Shown here piece after piece: positions 53,464-60,725 of a DNA stretch of 64,000 bases (the stretch's first letter is position 1; the number at the start of each line of letters is the position of its first letter). Under the pieces are notes generated by a model. That model was not told the DNA's origin, ran no database searches, and saw nothing but the letters and a program-made list of their open reading frames with translations. Both the position numbers and the translations under genes were made by a program. The stretch is from Rufibacter radiotolerans (GTDB lineage Bacteria > Bacteroidota > Bacteroidia > Cytophagales > Hymenobacteraceae): NCBI RefSeq assembly GCF_001078055.1, contig NZ_CP010777.1, positions 3,935,001-3,999,000 on the forward strand. Reading direction: 5' to 3'.

Positions 53464-53464
53464 C

Positions 53465-53500
53465 GTTTCGGGGCTGTTTTACAGAAAACAGCCCCGAAAC
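53465..53500. repeat. Family I palindrome, variant core, after uvrA
   Basis: GTTTCGGGGCTGTTTT, loop ACAG, AAAACAGCCCCGAAAC: perfect 16-base arms. Core changed to CGGGGC on both sides. Confidence 0.82.
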
Positions 53501-53511
53501 AGAAAACTTCA

Positions 53512-53555
53512 CAAACAGAAAAGCCTTGCTCCCAGAGCAAGGCTTTTCTGTTTGT
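53512..53555. terminator. Second, bidirectional terminator between uvrA and the small lipoprotein
   Basis: ACAAACAGAAAAGCCTTGCT / AGCAAGGCTTTTCTGTTTGT around CCCAG-like loop bases. Serves the convergent uvrA and DUF4142 cluster. Confidence 0.85.
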
Positions 53556-53635
53556 GGCACTGTAATTCTTCCTTCGGTTTGCCTCAGCAAGTCAATTGTG
53601 GAACGCTGGCGCGAAGGCAGAAAGACCTTTTATTT

Positions 53636-53887
53636 CTAGTGGGCAGCTTCGGCAGCAGGCGCAGCTTTCTCTGTAACTGAATCAGCGGGTGCAGCGGCGG
53701 AAGTAGTGTCAGCGGTGGTGGCAGCAGCCGGGGCGTGCGCCTCTGCTGAGTGAGCCGTGGTAATTACTTCTTCTCCCAGGGCCGTTCCAGAACCTGTGTC
53801 ATTGGGGTCTGTGGAAGACGTATAGGTAGAGCACGCAGAACCTACTAACAGAGCGCAGGCCGCGAAAAAGGGCATTATATGTTTCAT
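53636..53887 (-). CDS. Small lipoprotein, DUF4142-less relative of the neighbouring lipoprotein
   Basis: 83 residues from the ATG at 53887 (MKHIMPFFAACALLVGSACS). The signal, lipobox and first mature residues (CSTYTSSTDPNDTGSG) closely resemble those of the DUF4142 protein upstream (CNTYTATTDPADLATGY). After that comes only an Ala/Thr/Glu-rich tail with no DUF4142 domain. A promoter TTG-N19-TACCTTTG is just upstream. Either a degraded copy or a separate surface peptide. Confidence 0.75.
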   Translation of the reverse strand: MKHIMPFFAACALLVGSACSTYTSSTDPNDTGSGTALGEEVITTAHSAEAHAPAAATTADTTSAAAPADSVTEKAAPAAEAAH

Positions 53888-53907
53888 GGGTTTAGTAAAG
53901 TTTTGCC

Positions 53908-53937
53908 CAAAGGTACTCTCCGGTTTCCAAAAAACAA
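53908..53937 (-). promoter_or_regulatory. Promoter TTG-N19-TACCTTTG
   Basis: On the minus strand TTG (53937-53935), 19 bases, TACCTTTG (53915-53908). The ATG at 53887 follows 20 bases on. A full match to the Bacteroidota consensus. Confidence 0.7.
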
Positions 53938-54173
53938 TTTCCATTTTCCGGAGCTTGGCATCAGGTCTGTCAGATGTTCCGTTTTCAGATCACGCAATGC
54001 GTATTGGGTGGATTCTCCCCGGAAAGCAATAACCAAACGTTAGAGGAAGGCTTGTTCTTGTAAGGTCATTCCATGGCGCAAGCGTCTCCTGGGGTCCGTA
54101 CGTTTTAAAGATAAACATGAACTCAATGAATGAGCCATCCTGTCTGCCTGGGGTAAGATGCCTTTCAAGATGC

Positions 54174-54199
54174 AGACTCTCCCCTCAAGGGGAGAGTCC
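54174..54199 (+). terminator. Plus-strand terminator without an upstream gene
   Basis: GACTCTCCCCT / AGGGGAGAGTC stem followed by CATTTTTTG. The nearest plus-strand frame (54117-54317) runs across it and lacks support. Confidence 0.55.
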
Positions 54200-54321
54200 A
54201 TTTTTTGTTACCGAGTTCTCGTTAAGTATCAGTAGTCTTGGGCCATTAGTAAATGAATTTATAGGCCAAAGCAAAATTAAGCCTCTACCAGAAGCCAGGC
54301 CTCCAAAACCGTTTTAGGTAA

Positions 54322-54362
54322 AGCTGTTTCAGGCCCATTTTCCTAAAAACAGCCCTAAAACA
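54322..54362. repeat. Decayed family I palindrome
   Basis: AGCTGTTTCAGGCCCATTTTC and AAAACAGCCCTAAAACAG. It touches the next hairpin. Confidence 0.6.
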
Positions 54363-54400
54363 GAACGCTCCTCTTCAAAAGAAAGAGGAGCGTTCTGTTT
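54358..54400 (-). terminator. Terminator of the last DUF4142 gene
   Basis: AAACAGAACGCTCCTCTT / AAGAGGAGCGTTCTGTTT stem (A/U rich base). It lies 18 bases beyond the stop at 54418. Confidence 0.82.
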
Positions 54401-54417
54401 ACGCTATAGAAAGAAGC

Positions 54418-55083
54418 TTACTTCTTCAGCTTGTCAAAAATGGGTTGGGCCGCTTTGCGGTGGTCACGGAGCACGGGAAGCGTTTTGGCCGCGAAGGCTT
54501 TCACCTCGGCATCTTGGCCGGAAGCGGACTGGCGCTCAAACTCCATAATGTCTTTGTCATGGGCCTGCACCATGTGCTGCATGTATACCTGGTCAAACTC
54601 AGCGCCGGCAGTGGCTTTGGAGAGCATGTCCAGGTGGGACTGGTGTTCTGCCATTAGGCCGGCCGGGAGCGTGATGCCCTTTTTGGCGGCCAGCGCCTTC
54701 AGCTCTGTATTGGCTTTGGTGTGGTCAGTGACCATGCGTTGGCCAAACTGTTTCACGGCGGCATCTTTGGCTTTGGTGCTGGCCAGCTTACCGGCCTCTA
54801 CCTCCATCATGCCGCCGCTGGCCGCTTTCATCAGGAAGGCCTGGTCCTGGTTCTGGATGGCCGCGGCGCTGTCTGGGGTGGCCCCGGTGGCCGGGTTATC
54901 AAAGGTGGCGTTGTTATTGGCTTCTGCCACGGCCTTGCTGCTGGTGTGGGTGGTAGGCACTGCAGAAGGCGTCATGCTATAGCCGGTGGCCAGGTCAGCG
55001 GGGTCTGTGGTAGCGGTATAGGTATTGCAGGCGGCGCCGGTCAGCAAAGCTCCCACCGCAAATAAAGGCATCAGTTTTTTCAT
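54418..55083 (-). CDS. DUF4142 lipoprotein A
   Basis: 221 residues. Signal MKKLMPLFAVGALLTGAACN, lipobox TGAAC. Helical DUF4142 domain at about 80-220 with MMEVEAGKLAS, VTDHTKANTELKALA, VQAHDKDIMEFERQ and TLPVLRDHRK. These give one Glu and three His, the pattern of a ferritin-like helical bundle as expected for this family. Periplasmic or outer-membrane anchored. Last complete copy of five in the array. Confidence 0.9.
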   Translation of the reverse strand: MKKLMPLFAVGALLTGAACNTYTATTDPADLATGYSMTPSAVPTTHTSSKAVAEANNNATFDNPATGATPDSAAAIQNQDQAFLMKAASGGMMEVEAGKLASTKAKDAAVKQFGQRMVTDHTKANTELKALAAKKGITLPAGLMAEHQSHLDMLSKATAGAEFDQVYMQHMVQAHDKDIMEFERQSASGQDAEVKAFAAKTLPVLRDHRKAAQPIFDKLKK

Positions 55084-55177
55084 AGTTTTTTTAGAGGTAA
55101 GGCGAAGAATGTAGTTTCTGTTGTCTGACCCTTATACGGCGCAAGGGTGCAGTGGTTAAGCGCCGACCGTTCATAGA

Positions 55178-55209
55178 AAAGCCAGTCAGCTGGGCCACTG
55201 ACTGGCTTC
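55178..55209 (-). terminator. Terminator of DUF4142 gene B
   Basis: AAAAGCCAGTCAG / CTGACTGGCTT-like stem. It lies 21 bases beyond the stop at 55230. Confidence 0.75.
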
Positions 55210-55229
55210 TGCCAATTGGGTAAAAGCGG

Positions 55230-55841
55230 TTAATCTACGGTGTCTTCAATTTGGTTGGCCATCTCCAGGTGAGACCGTAAAACGGGCAGGGTCCTGACCG
55301 CGAAGTCTTTGACGGCACTGTTTTCAGCACTGGTGGTTTTGGCTACAAACATGTCAATGTCCCGTTTATGGGCTTTCTCCATCAGGTCCATGTACGCTTC
55401 ATCAAAGCTTTTGCCAGTTTTCACTTTCAGTTTGTCAGCCATCTCGCGGTGCATCTGGTTTAAGACGGTGGGCAGTTCTACGTTCATGGCGGCGGCCACG
55501 GCGTTGAGTTCCTCGTTGGCTTTGGTGTGGTGGTCTACCATCATCTGCCCGAATTTCTTCACTTCCGGGTCCATAGCGGTTTTGGCGGCCAGTTCGCCCA
55601 GCTCCACTTCCATTAGACCGCTGCTGGCGGCCTCTATCAGAAAGGCAGCATCAGACATGTCAGTAGAAGAGATGCCGGTGCCCCGTGCGCCGGCCGCCGT
55701 GCTCACAGGGGCCGCCGTGGTATCAGAGGCAGAAGTTTCAGCGGTAGAAGTAGTAGTGGTGTCAGAGGAGGTGTCGGTGCTGCTACAGCCCATGGTCATG
55801 GCCAAGGCAGAAGCCAAGATAATAGATGGTATTTTTTTCAT
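55230..55841 (-). CDS. DUF4142 lipoprotein B
   Basis: 203 residues. Signal MKKIPSIILASALAMTMGCS with lipobox TMGC. A Ser/Thr-rich linker (SSTDTSSDTTTTSTAETSAS) then DUF4142: LMEVELGELAAKTA, MVDHHTKANEELNAVA, MEKAHKRDIDMFVAK, TLPVLRSHLEMAN. Glu and three His conserved. Separated from gene A by its own terminator, so transcribed separately or with graded read-through. Confidence 0.9.
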   Translation of the reverse strand: MKKIPSIILASALAMTMGCSSTDTSSDTTTTSTAETSASDTTAAPVSTAAGARGTGISSTDMSDAAFLIEAASSGLMEVELGELAAKTAMDPEVKKFGQMMVDHHTKANEELNAVAAAMNVELPTVLNQMHREMADKLKVKTGKSFDEAYMDLMEKAHKRDIDMFVAKTTSAENSAVKDFAVRTLPVLRSHLEMANQIEDTVD

Positions 55842-55904
55842 AGTGTATGGTATTTGTTATAGTAAGCTATACGCCCTCTCTGCTTTGTGGTTGAAATAGA
55901 AAAA

Positions 55905-55941
55905 GAAAGGCCAGCCTCCCTTTGAGAAGCTGGCCTTTTGT
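55905..55941 (-). terminator. Terminator of DUF4142 gene C
   Basis: AAAGGCCAGCCTCCC.../...GAAGCTGGCCTTTTG stem. It is 19 bases beyond the stop at 55960. Confidence 0.78.
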
Positions 55942-55959
55942 ACCGGTATATGTCTATGC

Positions 55960-56619
55960 TTACTGTCTTTCCACCTTGTCTTCCAGTTCATCTGCCTGGT
56001 GTTCATGGGTGCGCAAGATGGGCAGGGTCCTGATGGCGAAGGCCCTGATGGACGTAGTAGGCGCTTTGTTGCTGATTACCTCATACAAGGCAATATCCTG
56101 TTCATGCACGTCCTCTAGGTCATCCATGTATTTCTTGTCAAACTCGCGGCCGGTCAGCTTGGAGAGCTTGTCTACTATTTTCTGGTGTTCTGGCAGCATT
56201 GAATTTGAGAGCGTCACGTTCATGCCCGCCGCCAGGGTCATGAGTTCTTTGTTGGCCTTGGTGTGGTGTTCTAGCAGCATACGGGCGAAGGCCTTTACCT
56301 CTGAGTGCGCAGAACGGTCCAGGGCCAGTTGGGCCAGTTGCATTTCCAGCATGCCGCTGCTGGCCGCCTCCGCTAAGAAAGAAGCTTCGGTGATGACGCG
56401 GGCCCCGTGCATCATGCCGCCGGGTACGGTAGTGGTGCCGGTCTGCACCACGGCGTCTGCCGGGGTGGCGGCGGTTCCGCCGGCGGCGCTGGCAGCGGTC
56501 ACAGAAGCGGCGTAGGCATCAGTTGTAGGTACGTTATTAGACGTGTTGGCGTCTATTTTACTGCAGGCGGCGCCAGCGGCCAGGGTAGTCAAGGCAAATA
56601 TATATGCTATCTTTTTCAT
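55960..56619 (-). CDS. DUF4142 lipoprotein C
   Basis: 219 residues from the ATG at 56619 (MKKIAYIFALTTLAAGAACS, lipobox AGAAC). Then a linker and DUF4142: GMLEMQLAQLALDR, LEHHTKANKELMTLA, LEDVHEQDIALYEV, TLPILRTHEHQADELED. The Glu and His set is complete. The longer frame to 56673 has no signal. No hairpin lies between it and gene D (58 bases), so C and D may be on one mRNA. Confidence 0.88.
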   Translation of the reverse strand: MKKIAYIFALTTLAAGAACSKIDANTSNNVPTTDAYAASVTAASAAGGTAATPADAVVQTGTTTVPGGMMHGARVITEASFLAEAASSGMLEMQLAQLALDRSAHSEVKAFARMLLEHHTKANKELMTLAAGMNVTLSNSMLPEHQKIVDKLSKLTGREFDKKYMDDLEDVHEQDIALYEVISNKAPTTSIRAFAIRTLPILRTHEHQADELEDKVERQ

Positions 56620-56677
56620 AGTGCTCGGGTTAAGGTTGTTTGTTCTGTAGCGGGGGACCAATGCCTGGTCCATGCGG

Positions 56678-57241
56678 CTACGGCAAAATATTCTTGAGCT
56701 GGGTAGCCAGCCTCAGCTGCCCCTGAAGCACAGGCGTGGTTTTGATGATGAAGCCGCGCAGCGCCAGGTTGCCGGCCGCCGTGGCCGAATTCTGGTAGAG
56801 CGCAATATCCTGCTGGTAGGCCAGTTCCATTTCACGGGCAAAGGCCCGGTCAAAGTCTGAGCCCGTTAGTTGGGTTACCCGGTCATAGACCGCCTGGCGG
56901 CCCGAAGGCAGTGCCATGGGGTAGGTGACGCGCAGTTGCTGGGCAATGCCCTTCAGTTCTGCCACGCTTTTGGTATGGTTGGTCACCACCGCCTTCGCGA
57001 ATTCACGGGCCTCCAGGTTGGCGGTTTTCTGTACGGCCACCTCACTCAGGCGTAGCCGAAGCTGCTGTCCGCCGGCGGCGGTTTCAATAAAGGCCTGGTC
57101 TGCCTGCGCCGTGGAAGTGGCGCCCGTTCCGGTGCCGGAACCGCCGGTGCTGCCCCCCATGTCTGTGGTGGCACAGCTGGTAACTGCCCACACAAGGCAA
57201 GCCAGGAGCAAAGCCTTGCCTGCCCTGGCGGTACGTAGCAT
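56678..57241 (-). CDS. DUF4142 lipoprotein D, divergent copy
   Basis: 187 residues from ATG 57241 (the GTG at 57253 is less likely). Signal KALLLACLVWAVTSC, lipobox VTSC. The domain is recognisable (QQLRLRLSEVAVQKT, VVTNHTKSVAELKG, MELAYQQDIALYQNS, TTPVLQGQLRLATQ), but the Glu of the first helix, the second His (AYQQ) and the last His (LQGQ) are missing. If the Glu/His set binds metal, this copy probably does not. 21 bases separate it from gene E. Confidence 0.85.
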   Translation of the reverse strand: MLRTARAGKALLLACLVWAVTSCATTDMGGSTGGSGTGTGATSTAQADQAFIETAAGGQQLRLRLSEVAVQKTANLEAREFAKAVVTNHTKSVAELKGIAQQLRVTYPMALPSGRQAVYDRVTQLTGSDFDRAFAREMELAYQQDIALYQNSATAAGNLALRGFIIKTTPVLQGQLRLATQLKNILP

Positions 57242-57262
57242 GTTCTTTTTCACCGGTGGCGC

Positions 57263-57844
57263 TTAGTTGGCTTGAAGTTCTTCTAACTGCTCCTCCAGTT
57301 GTTCGGCCTGGGTGAGATGCGCCCGCAGGGTGGGCAGCGTTTTCGTGACGAAATTCTTGATCTCCATGTCTTTTCCCTCTTCGGCCATCTCTTCAAACTC
57401 ATGGATGACGTCTTTGTGGTCTTTCACCATGGCCTCTATGTACGCTTTGTCAAAGGCAGCGCCCGACTTGCTCATGATCTCATTGTAGGTTTCCTGGTGG
57501 TCTTTGCCCATTGTGGTAGGTACCATGAGATTTTTAAGGTCTGCGGTCTGCTTGAGCTGCGCGTTGGTCTGGGTGTGGTGGTCCAGCATCATTTGCCCAT
57601 ACTTTTTTACCCGGGGGTCTACCGCTTTGCTGCTGGCCAGGCGACCCAGTTCTACCTCAAAGAGCCCGGCGCTGGCGGCCTTGGCCACAAACCAACCGGC
57701 TTTCTCGTCTTTGCCTGTACTCTCCAGCAGGTTTTCATTGTGTTTCCCGGCGGCGTCTACAGAGGTAGAGTCAGACGAGTTTCCGCACCCAGCGGCCAAT
57801 GAGGCACCTGCTGCAAAAAGCAGGTAGAACAGGTAGTTTTTCAT
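57263..57844 (-). CDS. DUF4142 lipoprotein E, first of the array
   Basis: 193 residues from the ATG at 57844 (MKNYLFYLLFAAGASLAAGC, lipobox LAAGC); the longer frame to 58009 lacks a signal. DUF4142 with LFEVELGRLASSKA, MLDHHTQTNAQLKQ, MVKDHKDVIHEFEE and TLPTLRAHLTQAEQ. All four candidate ligands are present. It is the first gene in transcription order; no consensus promoter is clear. Confidence 0.9.
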   Translation of the reverse strand: MKNYLFYLLFAAGASLAAGCGNSSDSTSVDAAGKHNENLLESTGKDEKAGWFVAKAASAGLFEVELGRLASSKAVDPRVKKYGQMMLDHHTQTNAQLKQTADLKNLMVPTTMGKDHQETYNEIMSKSGAAFDKAYIEAMVKDHKDVIHEFEEMAEEGKDMEIKNFVTKTLPTLRAHLTQAEQLEEQLEELQAN

Positions 57845-58028
57845 AGTTAGATCTTGTACGTATGGCTCACAGGAATGCCCTGTCTCGTTCATTTTACGGC
57901 ATGAATCGTGTAGGGTTGATATAGGCCAGTTTTGCCCCACTGTTTTATCCTGCAGTACCCCAAGAAAAGGAAAGGAAACAGTTGGTTTTGCCAGGTGCCA
58001 CCAAAGCAAAAAGGCCTAAAAAGAAAAA

Positions 58029-58070
58029 GGTGTTTTGAGCCTGTTTTCAGAAAAACAGGCTCAAAACACC
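58029..58070. repeat. Family I palindrome, perfect copy
   Basis: GGTGTTTTGAGCCTGTTTT, loop CAGA, AAAACAGGCTCAAAACACC; 19-base arms. Lies 3' of the PH-like membrane gene (58107) on the minus strand. Confidence 0.85.
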
Positions 58071-58106
58071 CTGGTATCGACGTACGCCGAAATGGATTCT
58101 ATTGTA

Positions 58107-58574
58107 TTACAGACTTACTCCTTTTCGCTTGCCGGCTTGCCGGATGGCTTCGCGCACGGTGTCTTCATATTCCTCAGGAATGGAGTCAAAGGTGACCTCG
58201 CCGCCCTGCCCGGAAACCAGGCGATACATGAGCCGGTCTGGCAGTACCCGTAGCAGGCTTATCTCACTCCAGAGCAGGGTAAGCGGTGCTTGCCGGGGTT
58301 GCAGCTTGAGCTCCAGGTGGTCTTCGGTGACCTGCACATACCGCTTGCCGGCGGGCTTGCTGCGCCGCCAGGCCACTATGCCGTAGGCAATAGCCAGCGC
58401 CAATTGGAGCAGGGGCAGAAAATAGACGCTAAGCACCGTTTCTTCTGCTGTATATTGTTTGTACACCCCAACGCCACCTACTACCAAAAACACCAGCGCC
58501 ATGAAAAGATACAGCCAGGAAATGGTAGAGGCATTCTGTTTAGACGGCGAAAGATTTAAAAAGAAAGTCTCCAT
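58107..58574 (-). CDS. Membrane protein with PH-like C-terminus
   Basis: 155 residues from the ATG at 58574. Two helices (about 20-42 and 50-70) followed by RSKPAGKRYVQVTEDHLELK..LPDRLMYRLVSGQGGEVTFD, a short all-beta region like a bacterial PH (DUF304-type) domain. Role unknown. Seven bases separate it from the small membrane gene upstream; the two are surely co-transcribed. Confidence 0.8.
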   Translation of the reverse strand: METFFLNLSPSKQNASTISWLYLFMALVFLVVGGVGVYKQYTAEETVLSVYFLPLLQLALAIAYGIVAWRRSKPAGKRYVQVTEDHLELKLQPRQAPLTLLWSEISLLRVLPDRLMYRLVSGQGGEVTFDSIPEEYEDTVREAIRQAGKRKGVSL

Positions 58575-58581
58575 AAGCGTA

Positions 58582-58773
58582 CTATTTTGATGGGTTACTT
58601 TTCCTGTGCCTAAGCACCAGCACAATTTTAAAGCCAACAAAGGTGATAAACCCTATAAAAGACAACAGGGGCACCAGAATGTTAGGGTGCTCCAGGTTGT
58701 ACATGAGAATAAGAAAAGAGATCACTAACATGCCGTTCAGCAGCATGTTGGCGGTGACGTTACGGTTATTCAT
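58582..58773 (-). CDS. Small two-helix membrane protein
   Basis: 63 residues, MNNRNVTANMLLNGMLVISF.. with two hydrophobic stretches (about 9-25 and 32-54) and a basic tail (LRHRKSNPSK). Hypothetical; probably membrane-bound with the PH-like protein that follows it. Confidence 0.7.
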   Translation of the reverse strand: MNNRNVTANMLLNGMLVISFLILMYNLEHPNILVPLLSFIGFITFVGFKIVLVLRHRKSNPSK

Positions 58774-58923
58774 AAAACACGAAAGGGTATTCAGTAAAGG
58801 TAATCACTTGCGCCCAGTCCCCCAATCACCATAAGCAGGTATACGCACGGCCCGTCATCCGTTTTTTTTATAACGCCGTGGAAGCCAGAATAGTATCTAC
58901 TTAGCTAACATCGGGGAAGGCAT

Positions 58924-60573
58924 TTATTTGTCTGCCACGGTCCACTGCTCAAAGTCTTTAAAGTAGCCGCTGCCCCAGAACGCATACCGGGGCAAGATAA
59001 AACCCTTGAGCCTTCTTTTAAAGTCTGCATAGTCTTTCTTGGCTGGGTCTGTCCAGAGCACCTCACTGAGGGCGGTCATGCGCGGGAAGACCATGTACTC
59101 CACCTTAGACGGGGTTTCCATGTACTCGGTCCAGACGTTGCCCTGGGCGCCTAGAATATACTTGTCCAGGCGGGCTTTCTTCAGTTCTGCCGGTACCGGG
59201 TTGTAATTATACACGGCATCCAGCGGGTTATAGCCATGAATGGCCAGGCTGTCATTGGGGTCTTTGGATTGGTAGGCGTCAAAATACAGCGGGCTGCCCG
59301 GGGTCATGATGACTTGGTGGTGCCGTTTGGCAGCCGTAATCGCTTCCTGGTCACTGCGCCAGTTCATGATGACCGCTGTGGTGTCCAAGTCGCCCTCCAG
59401 AATCTCATGCCAGCCAATGGTTTTCTTGTTTTTAGCGGCCAGGTACCCAGATACTTTTTTGATGAAATAGGTCTGCAGTTCTTTTTCGTCTTTTAGCCCG
59501 TTGGCCTTCATGAATTCTTGGGTGCTGGGGCTGGCTTTCCACCAGATCTTGCTGCACTCATCGCCGCCCAGGTGAATGTACTCAGAGGGAAAAAGGTCTG
59601 CCACCTCGCCAAACACGGTCTCCAGGAACTTAAAGGTAGCGGGGTTGGGCGCCAGCACATTGTTCTGCCGGTTGTACATGCCCCAGGTGTTGGCCACCTG
59701 CCACGCCGAGTCCGGCTTAGTGCTGAACTCGGGGTACGCGGCAATGATGGCCCGGCTGTGCCCCGGAATATCAATCTCCGGGATGACGTTGATGCCCCGC
59801 ACGGCGGCGTATTTGATGATTTCCCGCACCTGATCCTGGGTGTAGAAGCCGCCGTAGCGGGTGGAGTCATAGCGGGCGGGCTCGGCCTTGAAGTGCCCAA
59901 TAAGCGTGGAGTTTCGCCAGGCGCCTACGCTGGTGAGTTTGGGGTAGCTTTTGATCTCCAAGCGCCAGCCCTGGTCATCTGTTAAGTGCCAATGGAAGTT
60001 GTTGAACTTATGGAACGCCAGGTAGTCAATGTATTTCTTGAGGAACGCCATGGGGAAGATATGCCGGCTCACATCCAGGTGCATGCCGCGGTACGCAAAC
60101 CTGGGGTAGTCTTTGATCTCCACTGTGGGCAAATGCACTTCTTTCACTTGCTTGAGCGGCAGCAACTGCAACAGCGTCTGGATGCCGTGCACCATGCCCG
60201 GCACGTCACGGGCCTTGAGCCTGATGTAATGTGCCCCGGCCTCCAGCCAGTACATCTCGGGGCGGTTGGCTTCAATGGGGTCATGCAAGAGCATGATTCT
60301 GGTGTGCCGGCCCAGTTTGGTCTGGGGTGTGGCAATCTCTAACCTGAGGCCAATCTGGTGCTGCAGCAACTCCTGCAGATACACGGCCTGCTCCTGGTAG
60401 TTAGCATCGGCTATGATGAAGGTGTGCTTGTCAATCTCCACCGGTTTTTCACCGGTAGCGGTAAAGGAGACCGGTTTGGGCACAATGTTATTGACCAGCA
60501 GGTTCTGCGCATCACACCCCAGGGCGAGGAACACAAACGCCGGCAACAGAAGAAAGGACCAGAGGTTTTTCAT
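58924..60573 (-). CDS. Beta-N-acetylhexosaminidase, GH20, lipoprotein
   Basis: 549 residues from the ATG at 60573 with lipobox FLALGC. GH20b N-terminal domain (about 30-165), then the TIM barrel: RGMHLDVSRHIFPMAFLKKY, HWHLTDDQGWRLEIKSYPKL and the catalytic pair in HLGGDECSKIWW (Asp-Glu). The acetamido group of the substrate helps catalysis in this family. It removes terminal GlcNAc/GalNAc, for example from chitin or glycans; substrate inferred. Alone, next to an M28 peptidase in the same direction. Confidence 0.95.
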   Translation of the reverse strand: MKNLWSFLLLPAFVFLALGCDAQNLLVNNIVPKPVSFTATGEKPVEIDKHTFIIADANYQEQAVYLQELLQHQIGLRLEIATPQTKLGRHTRIMLLHDPIEANRPEMYWLEAGAHYIRLKARDVPGMVHGIQTLLQLLPLKQVKEVHLPTVEIKDYPRFAYRGMHLDVSRHIFPMAFLKKYIDYLAFHKFNNFHWHLTDDQGWRLEIKSYPKLTSVGAWRNSTLIGHFKAEPARYDSTRYGGFYTQDQVREIIKYAAVRGINVIPEIDIPGHSRAIIAAYPEFSTKPDSAWQVANTWGMYNRQNNVLAPNPATFKFLETVFGEVADLFPSEYIHLGGDECSKIWWKASPSTQEFMKANGLKDEKELQTYFIKKVSGYLAAKNKKTIGWHEILEGDLDTTAVIMNWRSDQEAITAAKRHHQVIMTPGSPLYFDAYQSKDPNDSLAIHGYNPLDAVYNYNPVPAELKKARLDKYILGAQGNVWTEYMETPSKVEYMVFPRMTALSEVLWTDPAKKDYADFKRRLKGFILPRYAFWGSGYFKDFEQWTVADK

Positions 60574-60585
60574 AGGAAAGCTAGT

Positions 60586-60619
60586 TTGGGGCTGTTTTGG
60601 GTTTTTCAGGCTTAAAACA
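60586..60619. repeat. Decayed family I palindrome
   Basis: TTGGGGCTGTTTTGGGTTTT and CAGGCTTAAAACAG. Upstream of the hexosaminidase and 3' of the M28 gene. Confidence 0.55.
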
Positions 60620-60671
60620 GAAGACACCGTGAAAGTAACGGCTAATCTCTGATAGTGTCAACATGAAAACG

Positions 60672-60703
60672 GCCTTTCCCCAGATTACCCGAAGAAAGGC
60701 CGA
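60672..60703 (-). terminator. Terminator of the M28 peptidase gene
   Basis: CGGCCTTTCCCC / GAAAGGCCG stem. On the minus strand a T run is weak, but the position (23 bases past the stop) is right. Confidence 0.6.
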
Positions 60704-60725
60704 TAAGATTCAAAATAAAAGCAGC

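Larger units (their letters stand above)
53938..54417. other. Spacer before the DUF4142 array
   Basis: About 480 bases with no supported gene. It has a GGACTCTCCCCT / AGGGGAGAGTC hairpin (54174-54198) followed by a T run on the plus strand, and a worn family I palindrome (54322-54362). The plus-strand hairpin has no gene before it, so it could end a small RNA. Confidence 0.5.

Noticed and set aside
54117..54317. 66-codon frame before the DUF4142 array
   Set aside because: It crosses a terminator hairpin and is followed by repeat DNA.
57845..58009. In-frame extension of DUF4142 gene E
   Set aside because: It lacks a signal peptide, while the ATG at 57844 gives a lipobox.
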